Below, one piece after another: positions 1 to 10,440 of a stretch of DNA of 64,000 nt (the stretch's first letter is position 1; every line of letters begins with the position of its first letter). The notes under the pieces were generated by a model. That model did no database searches. It saw nothing but the letters and a program-made list of their open reading frames with translations, and had not been told where the DNA came from. Location of the stretch: assembly GCF_004358105.1 (NCBI RefSeq), contig NZ_SMYL01000001.1:682001-746000 (forward strand), in the 5' to 3' direction. The position numbers and the translations under genes were made by a program. This stretch comes from Sapientia aquatica. GTDB lineage: Bacteria > Pseudomonadota > Gammaproteobacteria > Burkholderiales > Burkholderiaceae_D.

Positions 1-2
1 TG

Positions 3-1415
3 GGCGAACGCCTCGGTAAATTAGGTCAAAATCAATTTGGCTACGAAGAAATGCGCGTGCTCGATGTGGTGATGATGGGGCACGTTGAAATGTGGGCGGC
101 AATGACAGAACGCGATGCGATTTACGCTAATCCAGAAGCCACCGATGACGACTACATGCGCGCTGCCGATTTGGAAGCGAAGTTTGCCGAATACGATGGT
201 TACACCGCCGAATCACGCGCCAGTGAATTATTGATGGGCGCGGGGATTGATATTCCTCAGCACCAAGGCCCAATGAGCGAGATCGCACCTGGTTGGAAAT
301 TGCGGGTGTTATTGGCGCAGGCGCTGTTCTCTAATCCGGATATTTTGTTGCTCGATGAGCCAACCAATAACTTGGATATCAACACCATTCGTTGGTTGGA
401 AGACGTATTGAATCAGCGTAATTCGACCATGATTATCATTTCGCATGATCGCCATTTCTTGAACCAAGTGTGTACGCACATGGCCGATATGGATTACGGC
501 ACGCTCAAAATTTATCCGGGCAATTACGACGAATACATGTTGGCATCGTCCCAAGCCCGTGCTCAACAATTGGCTAACAATGCTAAGGCCAAGGATAAAG
601 TCGCTGAATTGCAAGACTTTGTGCGTCGTTTCTCGGCCAATAAATCCAAAGCGCGTCAAGCAACTTCGCGGGCCAAGCAGATCGATAAAATCAAGATCGA
701 AGACATCAAACCGTCTAGCCGCCAAAACCCGTACATCCGTTTTGAAGGCGAGAAAAAACTCCATCGTTTGGCCGTGGAAGTGCAGGGCATCACCAAAGCC
801 TACGATTACACCTTGTTTAAAAACGTCAATTTCAACGTGGAAGCCGGTGAGCGCATCGCCATCATTGGTGCTAACGGCGTCGGTAAAACCACTCTGTTGC
901 GTTGCATCGTCGGAGCGCCAAGCTTGCAAGCGGATTCTGGTCATGTGAAATGGGCAGAAAACGCCAATCCCGGTTACATGCCACAAGATCCAACCGAAGA
1001 ATTCGCCAACGGAAAAGTGTTGACCGATTGGATGGGCGACTGGACGCAAGAAGGGGACGACGATCAAGCGGTACGTTCGATTTTGGGCCGCTTATTGTTT
1101 AGCGGAGACGAAGTGAAGAAATCCGTGAAAGTCTTATCCGGTGGTGAAAAAGGCCGGATGATGTACGGTAAATTAATGCTCGGTCGGCACAACGTTTTAT
1201 TGCTCGATGAACCGACCAACCACATGGATATGGAATCGATTGAATCGCTCAATATCGCGTTGGAAAAATATGCCGGCACATTGATTTTTGTATCGCACGA
1301 TCGTGAATTTGTATCGAGCTTGGCGACACGGATTTTGGAAATCAAGCCGAACGAAATCGTCGATTTCCAAGGTACGTATGAAGAATATCTGAAGAGCCAG
1401 GGAATTGAAGCGTAA
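3..1415 (+). CDS. ybiT: ABC-F family ATPase YbiT, 5' end outside the window
   Basis: This is a soluble ABC-F protein with two nucleotide-binding domains and no membrane part; the family acts on ribosomes. The reading frame is open from base 3, and about 470 residues are present against roughly 530 for E. coli YbiT, so the first Walker A lies upstream of the window. Visible in order: Walker B of domain 1 ([13 protein letters not shown]) followed by an SHDRHF switch; a basic linker rich in Q, R and K; Walker A of domain 2 (GANGVGKTT); signature LSGGEKGR; Walker [12 protein letters not shown]; and a second SHDREF. The sequence closely follows my memory of E. coli YbiT along its whole length, so the assignment is firm. 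An ATG at 51 is internal. A rho-independent terminator follows. Confidence 0.95.
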   Translation, partial: GERLGKLGQNQFGYEEMRVLDVVMMGHVEMWAAMTERDAIYANPEATDDDYMRAADLEAKFAEYDGYTAESRASELLMGAGIDIPQHQGPMSEIAPGWKLRVLLAQALFSNPDILLLDEPTNNLDINTIRWLEDVLNQRNSTMIIISHDRHFLNQVCTHMADMDYGTLKIYPGNYDEYMLASSQARAQQLANNAKAKDKVAELQDFVRRFSANKSKARQATSRAKQIDKIKIEDIKPSSRQNPYIRFEGEKKLHRLAVEVQGITKAYDYTLFKNVNFNVEAGERIAIIGANGVGKTTLLRCIVGAPSLQADSGHVKWAENANPGYMPQDPTEEFANGKVLTDWMGDWTQEGDDDQAVRSILGRLLFSGDEVKKSVKVLSGGEKGRMMYGKLMLGRHNVLLLDEPTNHMDMESIESLNIALEKYAGTLIFVSHDREFVSSLATRILEIKPNEIVDFQGTYEEYLKSQGIEA

Positions 1416-1440
1416 TTAAATTTACTGAGTTCTGATGTAA

Positions 1441-1468
1441 AGGCGTCCTGACGGGCGCCTTTTTTATT
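1441..1468 (+). terminator. Rho-independent terminator of ybiT
   Basis: An 8-bp stem (AGGCGTCC / GGGCGCCT, one T-G pair) with a TGAC loop is followed directly by a run of T. It lies 25 bases after the ybiT stop codon. Confidence 0.85.
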
Positions 1469-1509
1469 GCCTAAAATTGTGTCGTGATGCGCGGTCGGGC
1501 TGAAGTGCG

Positions 1510-2256
1510 TCAAGCCAAAAACAAAAACACGGTCGGCTTTTTATTAAAGTCTGGCATCTTTCCTTTGGCCAGCAAACCCTTCCAATGCGACACCGGCCAA
1601 GTCTGAATCGATTCCGTTTCCAAGGTTAAATCTGTCGCTACACACACCATCGTGGACGGATGGCAGCTCGCGCACATGGCTTCCAATAAGGCCGCGTTTC
1701 GGTAGGGCGTTTCAATAAATAATTGCGTTTGTTTGTCTTTGCGCGAACGTTGTTCTAACTCTTGCAAGCGCTTAGTGCGTTGTCCCGCATCGGTGGGCAA
1801 ATAGCCGTTAAAGGCAAAACTCTGTCCGTTTAGTCCGCTTGCCATCACCGATAGTAATAACGAGGAAGGCCCCACCAATGGGCGCACGACGATGCCATGT
1901 TGATGCGCTAAGCGAACCAAGTTTGCGCCCGGATCGGCTACCGCTGGCACGCCCGCTTCGGAGATCAAGCCAACATCGTGGCCCTGTAATAATGGATCGA
2001 GCAACGCAGGCAAATCGCTTTCCTTCGTATTGATATTTAATTCGCTGATGCTGATTTCTTGTAGCGGTTTGGCTAGGGCGAAGTTGGCGTTGACCAGTTT
2101 TAAATAGGCGCGCGTCGTTTTGGCGTTTTCGGCAACAAAGTAGCCGAGTTGGGCGGTGGTTTTTTGCACTGCAACAGGAATTACGTCGAACAGCGGTTGG
2201 TTTGGATGGGCGGTCCCGAGAGTGTTCGGGAGCAAATACAGTGCGCCAGTTTGCAT
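1510..2256 (-). CDS. SAM-dependent tetrapyrrole-methylase family protein, RsmI paralogue
   Basis: This 248-residue protein belongs to the TP-methylase superfamily and is closest in pattern to RsmI, which 2'-O-methylates C1402 of 16S rRNA. The strongest mark is ISEAGVPAVADPG around residues 98-110, the SAM-binding loop of RsmI-type enzymes, followed by the GPSS motif near residue 130. It is shorter than RsmI (about 286 residues). Many betaproteobacteria carry both rsmI and a shorter paralogue annotated only as a SAM-dependent methyltransferase, and this fits the shorter one. The substrate is therefore inferred, not shown. It converges with ybiT and seems to be monocistronic. Confidence 0.85.
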   Translation of the reverse strand: MQTGALYLLPNTLGTAHPNQPLFDVIPVAVQKTTAQLGYFVAENAKTTRAYLKLVNANFALAKPLQEISISELNINTKESDLPALLDPLLQGHDVGLISEAGVPAVADPGANLVRLAHQHGIVVRPLVGPSSLLLSVMASGLNGQSFAFNGYLPTDAGQRTKRLQELEQRSRKDKQTQLFIETPYRNAALLEAMCASCHPSTMVCVATDLTLETESIQTWPVSHWKGLLAKGKMPDFNKKPTVFLFLA

Positions 2257-2524
2257 GATGGTGGTCGGCTTGAAAGAAAGCGAAATTATAGTCGTGTTTT
2301 ATTCTAGAAATTAGCGTAATTGCGGTGGCTAATTGTTGCGGGCGGTGAATTTCTTGTCGAATGTACACAGTTATTTTGTGTGAATTGCCTTTGAACCGCT
2401 ATCTTTACTAAAAAATTAACAAAAATATATTTGCCTATCAGCATCTAGTCTCCTAAAGTGAATTAGCAGGAAATGTGTCTTATGTTTCGGTTGCTTATTT
2501 GTTTAACTTCCCACTGGATGGATC

Positions 2525-3913
2525 ATGCTTAAAGATATCAGCACGATTAGCCCGATTGACGGTACGGTTTTCGTACAACGGCATTGCGCTAGCCCCGCCG
2601 AAGTCCAATCGGTATTATCCAAAGCCACTTTTGCACAGCGGCGCTGGCAGCAATTGTCGATTGCCGAGCGCTCTGAACATATTCGGCGCGGTGTGGAGAC
2701 CTTGATGGAATCCAAAGGCGGCATTGCCGAAGAAATTACCCGCCAAATGGGGCGACCAATCCGCTTTACTCCCGGCGAGCTAAATCTGTTTGAAGAACGC
2801 GCCCACCACTTAATCTCGATTGCCGAAAGTGCGCTGGCCGATGTCTTGCCGACGCAAGTCAGCGGAGTACAAAGGCTAATGCGGCGCGAGCCTCATGGCG
2901 TGGTGTTCATTATCGCTCCCTGGAATTTCCCGCTGCTCACTTGTGTTAATACCTTAATCACCGCTTTGTTGGCAGGCAATACCGTGATTTTGCGCCATTC
3001 CTCGCAAGTTCCCTTGGTTTCAGAACGCTTGGTTCAAGCGTTCCACGATGCAGGAGTGCCCGAAGGCGTTCTGCAATATCTGCACACCACGCATGCCGAT
3101 ACGCGCCTAGTGATGATGGCGCCTGAGGTTAATTACCTGTGTTTTATCGGCAGTAGCAGCAGCGGTTTAATGGTTGAGCAAATTGAATTAGGACGCTGCA
3201 TTGGCGTTGGGTTGGAGCTTAGTGGCGTTGATCCCGCCTATGTGCGGGCCGATGCTGATCTGGCTAAATCGGTCGATGCGGTGTTGGAAGGCGCGTTTTT
3301 TAATTCGGGACAATCGTGTTCGGGCGTGCAGCGGGTTTATGTGCACGAATCCTGTTATCAAAACTTTTTAAATCGCGCCGCTGTGGTAGCGCAAAAATAT
3401 GTACTGGGTAATCCGCTCGATAAGGCCACTACATTAGGCCCATTGGTGCGCCTAGCCGCCGCTACCACCGCGCGGGAAATCGTGGGGCAGTCGATGAGTA
3501 TGGGCGCCAAAACGCTACTCGATAACACCAACAATCACTTAGATCAAAGTACTACCTGCTACATGGCACCGCAAATTCTGTATGACGCTGATCACAGCAT
3601 GGCGATCATGAAGGAAGACAGCTTCGGTCCGGTGGTTGGCGTTATGCCGGTGAAAAGCGATGCCGAAGCGATTGAGTTGATGAACGACAGCGATTACGGC
3701 TTAAGTGCTTCGGTGTTCACACAAGACATTAAAGCGGCGATGGCGATTGGTGCACAAGTGCAGACCGGCACTTGGCTGATGAATCGCTGCGATTATCACG
3801 ACCCGACTTTGGCCTGGAGCGGAGTAAAACAAAGCGGTCGGGGTGTCTCATCGAGTCATCTAGGCTTTGCCCAACTTACCCGAGTCAAGTCGTATCACAT
3901 GCGGATTTGGTAG
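2525..3913 (+). CDS. NAD(P)-dependent aldehyde dehydrogenase
   Basis: This is an aldehyde dehydrogenase superfamily enzyme of 462 residues, the usual length, which oxidises an aldehyde to its acid. Visible motifs are the cofactor-binding APWNFPL near residue 136, the catalytic glutamate in LELSGVDP near residue 231 and the nucleophile Cys265 in GQSCSG. The late FGPVVGVMPV block and the C-terminal bridging segment are also intact. The ATG at 2525 has a GGATGGA stretch just upstream. The gene stands alone between oppositely transcribed and unrelated genes, so the substrate cannot be guessed from context. Subfamilies such as succinate-semialdehyde dehydrogenase are possible but not distinguishable here. 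Confidence 0.9.
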   Translation: MLKDISTISPIDGTVFVQRHCASPAEVQSVLSKATFAQRRWQQLSIAERSEHIRRGVETLMESKGGIAEEITRQMGRPIRFTPGELNLFEERAHHLISIAESALADVLPTQVSGVQRLMRREPHGVVFIIAPWNFPLLTCVNTLITALLAGNTVILRHSSQVPLVSERLVQAFHDAGVPEGVLQYLHTTHADTRLVMMAPEVNYLCFIGSSSSGLMVEQIELGRCIGVGLELSGVDPAYVRADADLAKSVDAVLEGAFFNSGQSCSGVQRVYVHESCYQNFLNRAAVVAQKYVLGNPLDKATTLGPLVRLAAATTAREIVGQSMSMGAKTLLDNTNNHLDQSTTCYMAPQILYDADHSMAIMKEDSFGPVVGVMPVKSDAEAIELMNDSDYGLSASVFTQDIKAAMAIGAQVQTGTWLMNRCDYHDPTLAWSGVKQSGRGVSSSHLGFAQLTRVKSYHMRIW

Positions 3914-3970
3914 GTGAAAAGGATGAATTAGTATCGGCGAACTAGAATCTTTTAACTGAGGATGGCCAAT

Positions 3971-5554
3971 ATGAAAAATTTGAAAATAGGTGTTCGTTTA
4001 GCGATCGGTTTTGGATCTGTGCTATTGCTGTTAATCACAGTATCACTCACCAGCATCTTTAATTTGCGTGAAGTTGCCGCTAGAACTGACGAGATTGTCA
4101 ATGATCGCTATGTCAAAATCGACTTAGTCACCAAAATTAAAGATAACGTTAATTTGCAAGCGCGAAATCTGCGTAACGCGATGTTGACCGATTCTGCAGA
4201 GCAGAAACAGAAATTTTTGGCCTTAGACCTACAAGCGCAAGATGCTATCAATGCCGATTTTGATCAATTGAAAAAAATGATCAACACCCCAAAAGGTGAG
4301 GAACTATATTCGGTAATGTTGAGCACTCGCATGACTTATCGGGACTTCCTTGCGCAACTTCGTCCACTCATCAGCAACGGCGACAAACAAGCGGCCAGCG
4401 CACTGCTATTTAACTCTGTTATTCCTCAGCAGAATAAATACTTCGATGCGATCAATGCCATGGACGCTTTCCAGGCAAGTTTAATGAAAAAAAACGGAAC
4501 TGATTCGCTCGATACCGTGCGCTCAGGAACCTGGGCGGTGATTGTGCTTTCATTGTTCGCCACAGCATTAAGTGCTGTCATTGGTATCTACATCACTCGT
4601 TCAATCCGCATCCCAATCCAAAACGCGGTGCGGGTAGCAGAAACGGTCGCGTCCGGTGACCTAACAGCCAACATTACTGTTGATAGCACCGATGAAACCG
4701 GTCAGCTTATGCAAGCGCTCAAAAATATGAATAATAGCCTTGAGCAAATCGTGCAGCAAATTCGTACCGGTGCCGATACCATTGCCACTGCGTCACACCA
4801 AATCGCCTCGGGCAATCTTGATCTGTCGGCGCGCACAGAGGAGCAAGCAGGTTCTTTGGAAGAAACCGCTTCATCGATGGAGCAAATTACCAGCACAGTT
4901 AAACAGAATGCCGATAATGCGCGCCAAGCCAATAAGCTGGCGACGTCCGCTTCGAGCATCGCCACCAACGGCGGCGAAGTGGTCGCCAGAGTGGTTGAGA
5001 CGATGGGCTCGATCAATACCTCCGCCAAAAAAATTGTCGATATCATTGGCGTCATTGACGGCATTGCATTCCAAACTAATATTTTGGCGTTAAATGCGGC
5101 AGTGGAAGCGGCTAGGGCGGGCGAGCAAGGTCGCGGATTTGCGGTGGTGGCGAGTGAAGTACGCAATTTGGCCCAACGTTCGTCCGGGGCGGCTAAAGAG
5201 ATCAAAGAATTGATTGGCGCTTCCGTTGAGCAAGTCGATGCTGGTGCTCAATTGGTCAACCAAGCCGGAACGACCATGGACGACGTAGTCGCCAGCGTGC
5301 GCCGAGTGGCAGACGTGATTACTGAAATTACCATGGCCAGCCAAGAGCAGAATTCCGGCATCGAGCAAATCAATCAAGCCATTACCCAGATGGATAATGT
5401 GACACAACAAAATGCCGCGTTGGTCGAGCAAGCGGCAGCGGCTGCGGCGTCCATGCAAGAGCAGGTTGAGCGTTTAGTCGATGTTGTGAGCGGATTCAAG
5501 CTCAGTGATATGGGCAGGCCAACCAATGCGCTGATGCTTTCAGCAGCAAACTAA
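3971..5554 (+). CDS. Methyl-accepting chemotaxis protein with 4HB-type sensor
   Basis: A 527-residue chemoreceptor. Order: short cytoplasmic N-terminus, first membrane helix at about 10-30, periplasmic four-helix-bundle sensor of about 150 residues, second membrane helix near 187-207, HAMP domain, and a long coiled-coil signalling domain. The conserved tip ([20 protein letters not shown]) binds CheA and CheW. There is no C-terminal NWETF-type pentapeptide; the protein ends in SAAN. I chose ATG 3971 because GAGGA at 3958-3962 sits 8 bases before it, while the upstream in-frame ATG at 3962 overlaps that site. The ligand is unknown. A paralogue with the same architecture lies at 12854. Confidence 0.93.
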   Translation: MKNLKIGVRLAIGFGSVLLLLITVSLTSIFNLREVAARTDEIVNDRYVKIDLVTKIKDNVNLQARNLRNAMLTDSAEQKQKFLALDLQAQDAINADFDQLKKMINTPKGEELYSVMLSTRMTYRDFLAQLRPLISNGDKQAASALLFNSVIPQQNKYFDAINAMDAFQASLMKKNGTDSLDTVRSGTWAVIVLSLFATALSAVIGIYITRSIRIPIQNAVRVAETVASGDLTANITVDSTDETGQLMQALKNMNNSLEQIVQQIRTGADTIATASHQIASGNLDLSARTEEQAGSLEETASSMEQITSTVKQNADNARQANKLATSASSIATNGGEVVARVVETMGSINTSAKKIVDIIGVIDGIAFQTNILALNAAVEAARAGEQGRGFAVVASEVRNLAQRSSGAAKEIKELIGASVEQVDAGAQLVNQAGTTMDDVVASVRRVADVITEITMASQEQNSGIEQINQAITQMDNVTQQNAALVEQAAAAAASMQEQVERLVDVVSGFKLSDMGRPTNALMLSAAN

Positions 5555-6018
5555 CTCAGTACCCGCTTATCTAACTGGGCGCGATACTTTTTCGCGCCAT
5601 CTTCGCTTGTATTCTAATCATTGCTAATCCTCCTCTTGACTGCAAGGCTGGGCTGGGCTTAGTTCGGTTTCTCTTTGTGCCTAATCGACTCTGCGTTGGG
5701 GTTAATTTAGCATTGTTTTGCTATTGGTCATTTTGATGTCATATGGAAAACCTAAGATGCAATGTTAGATTTTTAATTGGTTTTAACTTGGCGTCGTCCA
5801 TCCATGATCGGTTGGTTTTTGTAAAAAACTAGCTAGCGTTTGGTAAATTGGTTTGCTGGGTAGATTTACGATGCAGCCAAGAGTTGAAATCGTTGTGTTT
5901 TAAAAAATAGTAAGCCGCAAATTGATAAAAAAGTGGATAATTGTGCAGCTTGAAAGCATTATTTTCCATTGGGCAATATGCCTCAAAAGACCGATTTCTA
6001 AAAAAAGTATCTCATTCG
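5555..6018. other. 464-bp gene-free stretch between chemoreceptor and ABC transporter
   Basis: The only structure I can support is a hairpin at 5578-5598 (GGCGCGA / TCGCGCC, 7 bp, T-rich loop) just after the chemoreceptor stop. It lacks a proper T-run, so it is at best a weak terminator. The rest is AT-rich and presumably carries the promoter of the transporter operon. I could not fix a convincing -35/-10 pair. Confidence 0.5.
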
Positions 6019-7761
6019 ATGGAACATTCCCCATTCAAAGGCCAAGCCTGGCAACGTAATAATTCCGCATCGCACCAACCCAACCGCTGGGATTGGATGG
6101 CCTTGCCTATTATTTTGGGTTGTATATTTTTTCTAGCGTTTGGCGCGTCGCAAATGACCTCGCCTTATCAAGTCGGGATGCCCTTAGATATCTCGCTTGA
6201 TCCTTGGTATTTACCGTATTACTTGCTGCGCACGACCTTGCGCATGATGACGGCTTTATTGTTGTCGTTGATTTTCAGTTTTGTATTTGCTGCCTTAGCG
6301 GCGCGTTATCGTTTGGCTGAAAAATTAATGGTGCCAGCGCTGGACATTTTGCAGTCGATTCCGGTGTTGGGATTTTTGACGATTACCGTCACCGGATTTA
6401 TTGCTTTATTTCCGGGTAGTTTATTGGGTGTGGAATGCGCCGCGATCTTTGCGATTTTTACCTCGCAAGCGTGGAATATGGCCTTTAGTATGTATCAATC
6501 GATGCGCACGGTTCCGTCTGATTTGCGCGAAGCAGCGCGGATTTTCCACCTCTCGGCGTGGCAGCGTTTTTGGCGTTTAGAGCTGCCGTTTGCGATGCCA
6601 GCGTTGTTGTGGAACATGATGATGTCGATGTCGGGCGGCTGGTTCTTTGTGGTTGCGTGCGAGACCATCACCGTCAACAACCACAATATTCAATTACCCG
6701 GAATTGGTTCCTATATCGCCTATGCGATCAATCAAGAAAAGTACTCCGCCATGGGTTGGGCGATTGCTGCGATGTTGATTGGAATTTTGCTCTACGACCA
6801 ACTCTTGTTCCGCCCGCTGATTGCGTGGGCCAATAAATTCAAGTACGAACAAACGGGCGACCAAGGCGGCCAAGAATCGTGGTTCCTGACCTTATTGCGC
6901 CGCACTAACGCCGTGCAGGGTTTAACTGAACGTCTGTTGAATTTCTTCGAGCGCGGCTTGGCACTCTTTAAAAAGAACTACGATGGCACATCCATCATGG
7001 CGCGTCCTGAGCGGATTAATCCGACCTTCGAACGCGTGAGCGACGCTATTATCGCCGCCTTAGTCATGTTGGCGATCTGGAAAATCACTACCTATATTCA
7101 TAGCGCAGTCGGTTGGGGTGAAGTGCTGCGAGTCTTCTGGTACGGCATTTTGACGTTGACCCGCGTGGTGATCATGATTAGTTTGGCGTCCTTGGTTTGG
7201 GTGCCGATTGGGGTGTGGATTGGACTTAATCCGAAATATGCCGAGCGCATGCAACCGGTGGCGCAGTTTATGGCGGCTTTCCCAGCTAACTTTATGTTCC
7301 CGTTAGTCGTTATCGTGCTGGTCAAATTTCACCTCAACCCCGACATTTGGCTCACGCCCTTAATGGTGTTCGGTACGCAGTGGTACATCTTATTTAACGT
7401 GATTGCCGGTGCCAGTATTATTCCAACTGAGTTGGGCTATGCGGCGGACAACTTTGGTTTAAAAGGATGGATGCGTTGGAAGCGGTTCTTGTTGCCAGCC
7501 GTTTTCCCAAGCTTTGTCACCGGCGCGATTACCGCATCGGGCGGCTCGTGGAATGCCAGTATTGTTTCTGAATACGTTACTTGGGGACCGAATACGCTGA
7601 CTGCGACTGGATTAGGCAGCTATATCGCGCAAGTCACCGCAACGGGTGACTTCCCGCGCGTGGCGTTGGGAATTGCGGTGATGTGCGTGTTCGTGACGGC
7701 CTGCAACCGCTATATCTGGCGCAAGTTGTATCGCATTGCTGAAGAAAAAATGAGTTTCTAA
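6019..7761 (+). CDS. ABC transporter permease, two permease domains fused
   Basis: A 580-residue inner-membrane protein with two tandem BPD_transp_1 permease units, so one chain would replace the usual homodimer. The first unit has a clear EAA-type loop (SDLREAARIFHLSAWQRF) that contacts the ATPase; the second has a degenerate one (TELGYAADNFGLKGWMRW). The family is the nitrate/sulfonate/taurine/bicarbonate importer class. I chose ATG 6019, since an upstream TTG at 5941 would add 26 unconvincing residues; neither has a strong Shine-Dalgarno. The ATPase gene follows after 12 bases. No substrate-binding protein gene is nearby, so direction and substrate are open. Confidence 0.88.
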   Translation: MEHSPFKGQAWQRNNSASHQPNRWDWMALPIILGCIFFLAFGASQMTSPYQVGMPLDISLDPWYLPYYLLRTTLRMMTALLLSLIFSFVFAALAARYRLAEKLMVPALDILQSIPVLGFLTITVTGFIALFPGSLLGVECAAIFAIFTSQAWNMAFSMYQSMRTVPSDLREAARIFHLSAWQRFWRLELPFAMPALLWNMMMSMSGGWFFVVACETITVNNHNIQLPGIGSYIAYAINQEKYSAMGWAIAAMLIGILLYDQLLFRPLIAWANKFKYEQTGDQGGQESWFLTLLRRTNAVQGLTERLLNFFERGLALFKKNYDGTSIMARPERINPTFERVSDAIIAALVMLAIWKITTYIHSAVGWGEVLRVFWYGILTLTRVVIMISLASLVWVPIGVWIGLNPKYAERMQPVAQFMAAFPANFMFPLVVIVLVKFHLNPDIWLTPLMVFGTQWYILFNVIAGASIIPTELGYAADNFGLKGWMRWKRFLLPAVFPSFVTGAITASGGSWNASIVSEYVTWGPNTLTATGLGSYIAQVTATGDFPRVALGIAVMCVFVTACNRYIWRKLYRIAEEKMSF

Positions 7762-7773
7762 AAGGTCAAATAA

Positions 7774-9066
7774 ATGAATCAACCATTAATTAATTTAACT
7801 GGCGTTGGTAAAAATTTCCGAACCGCTGACGGCTCCGATCGCGTGGTGTTAGAAGACGTGGACTTCACGTTGCAAGATGGTGAAATCGTCGCCTTGCTGG
7901 GCAAATCCGGCTCGGGTAAATCGACTTTGTTGCGGATTATGGCCGGACTCCTGCCAGCCGAAAAAGGCCAAGTGACTTATCGCGGCCAGCAATTGTTTGG
8001 TCCGGCACGCGGGATTGCAATGGTGTTTCAATCGTTTGCCCTGTTTCCTTGGTTGACCGTGCAACAAAACGTTGAGTTGGGTTTAGAAGCGCAAGGCATA
8101 CCCAAAGAAGTTCGCGCTGAGCAAGCCGAACAAGCGATTGAAATGATCGGTTTAGCTGGTTTTGAAGGCGCGTTACCGCGCGAATTATCCGGCGGTATGA
8201 AGCAACGTGTCGGTATTGCGCGCGCCTTGGTGATGAAGCCCGAAGTGTTGCTAATGGACGAAGCGTTCTCCGCCTTGGACGTATTGACTGCGGAAACTTT
8301 GCGTAACGATATGTTGGAGTTGTGGGAAGGCAAAAAGACCCCGATGAAGGGGATCTTGATCGTGTCGCACAATATCGAAGAAGCCGTGATGATGGCTGAT
8401 CGTATTTTGATTTTCTCTAGCGATCCTGGTCGTGTACGGGCTGAAATCAAAGTGTCGTTGCCACGTGAACGCTCCGAAGATTCACCCGAAGTGCGCGCCT
8501 TGATCGACGAGGTGTATACCTTGATGACAGCGCGTCCAACGGCGGCCGAATCCGATGGCAAAGGCGACGCACAGCAACAAGCTTACCGCTTACCGGAAGC
8601 CGATATTAGCCAGATGGAAGGCTTATTGGAAATGCTGGCTGACGAACCATTTAATGGTCGCGCCGACTTGCCGAAACTGGCCGAAGAAGCTGGCTTGTCG
8701 GATGATGATTTATTCCCCGTGTATGAAGCCTTGCGCCTGATGGGCTTGGTGCATATCGAACACGGTGATATTCATTTAACCGCGGTGGGCCAACGTTATT
8801 GCCAAGCCGATCAAGCGTTCCGCAAGCATTTGTTCGGGCAACAATTATTGCAAAACGTACCGCTGGCAGCGCGTATTCACCACAGCTTGAAGATGGAAAA
8901 ATCAGGCGAAATTCGCAAAGAACCCTTCCTCAATTTACTGGAAGAATTCTTGTCGGCCGAAGAAGCGCAGCAAATGCTGGAAGTGGCGGTGGAGTGGGGC
9001 CGTTATGGTGAAATGTATGAATACAATTACCATACCGGTATGTTGAAGTTACCTGACGCGGAATAA
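7774..9066 (+). CDS. ABC transporter ATPase with C-terminal AAA-associated domain
   Basis: The 430-residue protein is an NrtD/SsuB-like ATPase in its first ~245 residues: Walker A GKSGSGKST, Q-loop in VFQSFALFPW, signature LSGGMKQRVGIARAL, Walker B VLLMDEAFSALD and switch histidine in VSHNIEEA. The last ~150 residues, beginning near ADISQMEGLLEML, match in character the AAA-associated C-terminal domain (PF09821-like), a small helical domain of unknown function with a winged-helix look. AAAGG upstream supports ATG 7774. It follows the fused permease by 12 bases and certainly forms the transporter with it. The C-terminal domain may sense substrate or modulate ATPase activity, but that is speculation. 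Confidence 0.9.
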   Translation: MNQPLINLTGVGKNFRTADGSDRVVLEDVDFTLQDGEIVALLGKSGSGKSTLLRIMAGLLPAEKGQVTYRGQQLFGPARGIAMVFQSFALFPWLTVQQNVELGLEAQGIPKEVRAEQAEQAIEMIGLAGFEGALPRELSGGMKQRVGIARALVMKPEVLLMDEAFSALDVLTAETLRNDMLELWEGKKTPMKGILIVSHNIEEAVMMADRILIFSSDPGRVRAEIKVSLPRERSEDSPEVRALIDEVYTLMTARPTAAESDGKGDAQQQAYRLPEADISQMEGLLEMLADEPFNGRADLPKLAEEAGLSDDDLFPVYEALRLMGLVHIEHGDIHLTAVGQRYCQADQAFRKHLFGQQLLQNVPLAARIHHSLKMEKSGEIRKEPFLNLLEEFLSAEEAQQMLEVAVEWGRYGEMYEYNYHTGMLKLPDAE

Positions 9067-9082
9067 TTTTTAATCGAGACCC

Positions 9083-10414
9083 ATGAAAAAAATCGTCTTT
9101 GCATTCGCCTTATCGCTGCTCCCTATTTATGTTTTTGCGCAATCGAATTTAGAAATAATCGGCTATTTCCCCGGCTGGAAAGTGGTCGGCGCACAACCCG
9201 CAACGATTAGCTCAGCGAGCATTAATGCAAAGAATTTGACCGCCATTAATTACGCCTTTTTGGATATTTGCTGGGACGGACAACACGGCAATCCCGGTGT
9301 TACCGAGCCGCCTGATGTGGCCGATTGCTTGGATAGCAGCGGTACTAAAATTACTCCACCCAATGGTTCTATCGTTTTAGGTAATCCACTGTGGGATACG
9401 ACCTTGAACGGCCAAGGACATGACAATCTGGGTAAATTGGTCGCGTTAAAAAACGATAATCCCAAGTTAAAATTATTCGCCTCGGTTGGTGGTTGGAACT
9501 GGTCAAATCGTTTTTCTGTCACCGCCGCAACGCAAGCAACGCGCGATAATTTCGCCAAGTCCGCGTTGGCATTTTTGCGTACTTACCATTTCGATGGGAT
9601 CGATATTGATTGGGAATTTCCGGGCAATATCGGTATTCCATGCACCGAAGGGCGAATCTGTGACAATCCAAATGATAAGAAAAATTTTGTTCTGTTAGTC
9701 CAAACGCTGCGCCAAACACTGGTGCAAGCGTCTTTAGAAGACGGCAAGCGCTACTACATTACGATCGCGTCTGCTGCATCGCCTAAATACATTCAAGGTC
9801 AAGTTGGTAATGAGAATTGGCTCACCGCCTTGGCGCGCAGTCTTGATTGGATCAACATCATGAACTACGACTATCGCAGTCCGTTCGATGCCACCAGCGG
9901 CTTGCATTCGGGCTTATACCGCGATAAACATGATCGTATTCCGAACGCCAAGGTCAGCAATGGCGACGCAATGGTTAGCATGACGCTGCGTTACGTTCCG
10001 GCTGATAAGTTGGTCTTGGGCTTGGCGTTTTATGGCTACGGCTGGGCTTCCTGCAAACCTGGGCCAAACAATGACGGCTTATTCCAGCCGTGTAAAGGCG
10101 GTGTGAATAACACCGGATCGAACTTTAATTTCAGTGATTTAACCGGACAAGGTTATTTGCACAAAGATGAGCAGGGATTGTTCACCATCGGCGGACTAGG
10201 TTTTACGCGCTATTGGAACGAAGCCGCCCAAGCGCCGTATTTATATAGCCCGACTTCGGGCACCTTTATTAGCTACGAGGACGAACAAGCGATTCACGCT
10301 AAGACCAACTACCTACTCAAAAAAGGCTTAAAAGGCGCGATGTTTTGGGAATTAAACGCGGATAAAAATCAAACCTTGGGCAAAGTCGTGGCGAAAGATT
10401 TGTTGGGCCGGTAA
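9083..10414 (+). CDS. Secreted chitinase, glycoside hydrolase family 18
   Basis: A 443-residue GH18 enzyme cleaving beta-1,4 bonds in chitin or related GlcNAc polymers. A typical signal peptide (MKKIVFAFALSLLPIYVFAQ) directs export. The catalytic signature FDGIDIDWEF lies near residues 170-180 with the acid Glu intact, preceded by the SVGGWNWS strand and followed by MNYDYRSPFD and the late MFWELNAD motif of the barrel. No chitin-binding or fibronectin-type domain is fused. It starts 16 bases after the ABC ATPase stop codon, so it may belong to the same transcript, a pairing I do not recognise. The start is fixed by the signal peptide; the Shine-Dalgarno (CGAG) is weak. Confidence 0.93.
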   Translation: MKKIVFAFALSLLPIYVFAQSNLEIIGYFPGWKVVGAQPATISSASINAKNLTAINYAFLDICWDGQHGNPGVTEPPDVADCLDSSGTKITPPNGSIVLGNPLWDTTLNGQGHDNLGKLVALKNDNPKLKLFASVGGWNWSNRFSVTAATQATRDNFAKSALAFLRTYHFDGIDIDWEFPGNIGIPCTEGRICDNPNDKKNFVLLVQTLRQTLVQASLEDGKRYYITIASAASPKYIQGQVGNENWLTALARSLDWINIMNYDYRSPFDATSGLHSGLYRDKHDRIPNAKVSNGDAMVSMTLRYVPADKLVLGLAFYGYGWASCKPGPNNDGLFQPCKGGVNNTGSNFNFSDLTGQGYLHKDEQGLFTIGGLGFTRYWNEAAQAPYLYSPTSGTFISYEDEQAIHAKTNYLLKKGLKGAMFWELNADKNQTLGKVVAKDLLGR

Positions 10415-10440
10415 AGTCAATTGCTAGCCCAGCGATAAAT

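Noticed and set aside
309-1067. Long antisense frame of 252 codons inside ybiT
   Set aside because: It is a shadow of the strongly conserved ybiT frame; product has no recognisable features.
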